Shown here: positions 6,580 through 6,739 of the stretch, piece by piece
How the letters are laid out: every line of letters begins with the position of its first letter
How positions within the stretch are numbered: position 1 is the first letter of the stretch
Source: Spirochaetaceae bacterium
GTDB lineage: Bacteria; Spirochaetota; Spirochaetia; Treponematales; Breznakiellaceae
Assembly (NCBI GenBank): GCA_031258335.1
Contig: JAIRMY010000062.1
Location: forward strand, 1-6,739
Direction: 5' to 3'
Length of the DNA: 6,739 nt
Program-made: the position numbers and the translations under genes
The notes under the pieces: generated by a model
What the model saw: only the letters and a program-made list of their open reading frames with translations
The model's database searches: none
What the model was told of the DNA's origin: nothing

Positions 6580-6636
6580 AAAAATTTATCGAAAAATCTG
6601 ATTTTTTCGATAAATTTTCATAATTTAATCACAATT
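6572..6636. repeat. Nested inverted repeat between divergent genes
   Basis: The inner part is a perfect 16-bp inverted repeat: AAAATTTATCGAAAAA at 6581-6596 and its complement at 6603-6618, with a 6-base loop. Outside it, AATTGTGA (6572-6579) and TCACAATT (6629-6636) form a second, 8-bp pair of arms. The element lies 5' of both flanking genes, so a terminator role is unlikely. A regulatory dyad or a structured leader of the plus-strand transcript is more plausible. The repeat itself is directly visible; its role is not known. Confidence 0.6.
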
Positions 6637-6675
6637 GCCCGCTATATTTTTGAGTGTAAACACAAGGGGGAGGCC

Positions 6676-6681
6676 GGAAGG
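6676..6681 (+). promoter_or_regulatory. Ribosome binding site of the HMA-domain gene
   Basis: GGAAGG ends 5 bases before the ATG at 6687. A second purine-rich stretch, AAGGGGGAGG (6664-6673), lies just upstream but is too distant to be the main site. This supports 6687 as the start. A possible -10 (TATATT, 6643-6648) is upstream, without a convincing -35. Confidence 0.55.
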
Positions 6682-6686
6682 TTTTT

Positions 6687-6739
6687 ATGAAAACAGCGAT
6701 AATCCGAATTGGCGGCATGACCTGTATAAGCTGCCAGAA
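6687..6739 (+). CDS. Heavy-metal-associated (HMA) domain protein, 3' partial
   Basis: Only 17 complete codons are in the window. They read MKTAIIRIGGMTCISCQ, which contains the metal-binding motif GMTCxxC with Cys13 and Cys16 at the usual place near the N-terminus of an HMA (CopZ/Atx1-like) domain. Such domains bind Cu(I) or related soft metals. The complete protein could be a small metallochaperone, the N-terminus of a P1B-type ATPase, or an HMA domain fused to a membrane transporter such as a TauE/SafE-like protein; the visible part cannot tell these apart. It diverges from the response-regulator gene across a shared 134-base interval, so common regulation is possible. The start is supported by the GGAAGG site 5 bases upstream. 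Confidence 0.75.
   Translation, partial: MKTAIIRIGGMTCISCQ

Noticed and set aside
6581..6618. Intrinsic terminator
   Set aside because: The stem is AT-rich and lies 5' of both adjacent genes, so there is no upstream transcript in the window for it to end.
1..6739. CRISPR array, tRNA, rRNA, insertion sequence or attachment site
   Set aside because: No spaced direct repeats, clover-leaf, rRNA-like or transposase sequence was seen on either strand.

Overview
The window carries the 3' part of a plus-strand operon of five tightly packed genes (bases 1-5873), a convergent minus-strand response-regulator gene (5863-6552), a 134-base divergent regulatory interval, and the first 17 codons of a heavy-metal-associated domain protein (from 6687). 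The genes fit an anaerobic bacterium with corrinoid-dependent methyl metabolism. A termite-gut-type Treponema or another anaerobic spirochaete, a clostridium or a desulfobacterium would all fit. I cannot fix the taxon from the sequence alone.

Region 1 (1-2531) encodes two adjacent nitrogenase component-1-type subunits. The first is cut by the window edge and is NifD/NifE-like; the second is complete and NifK/NifN-like. They are diverged, and they sit beside methyl-transfer genes rather than other nif genes, so they look like a nitrogenase-like (NflDK-type) reductase and not a true nitrogenase. The second subunit keeps the three cysteines expected for a P-cluster-type FeS site. The first keeps the cysteine that aligns with the cofactor-binding Cys of NifD, but not the cofactor His. 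No NifH-like reductase gene is visible; it would have to lie upstream of the window or elsewhere.

Region 2 (2550-5873) is a corrinoid methyl-transfer module: a MtaC/MttC-type corrinoid protein, a MtaA/MtbA-type (UroD-fold) zinc methyltransferase and a ferredoxin-ASKHA reductive activator of corrinoid proteins (RACE). Junctions are 2 bp, 18 bp, a 4-bp ATGA overlap and 1 bp, so the five genes are probably one transcript and one functional unit. No recognisable MtaB/MttB-type substrate methyltransferase is present in the window. The most interesting reading is that the nitrogenase-like complex opens or reduces a methylated substrate and the methyl group enters the corrinoid/UroD pathway. Such a pairing would be a nitrogenase-like system coupled to one-carbon metabolism; the function is inferred.

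Region 3 (5863-6739) is a separate regulatory/metal locus. An OmpR-type response regulator without a kinase in view diverges from an HMA-domain gene. The interval between them holds a TCACAA/TTGTGA dyad next to a TATACT -10 element and a strong nested inverted repeat. The response regulator appears to have a leaderless, or nearly leaderless, start.
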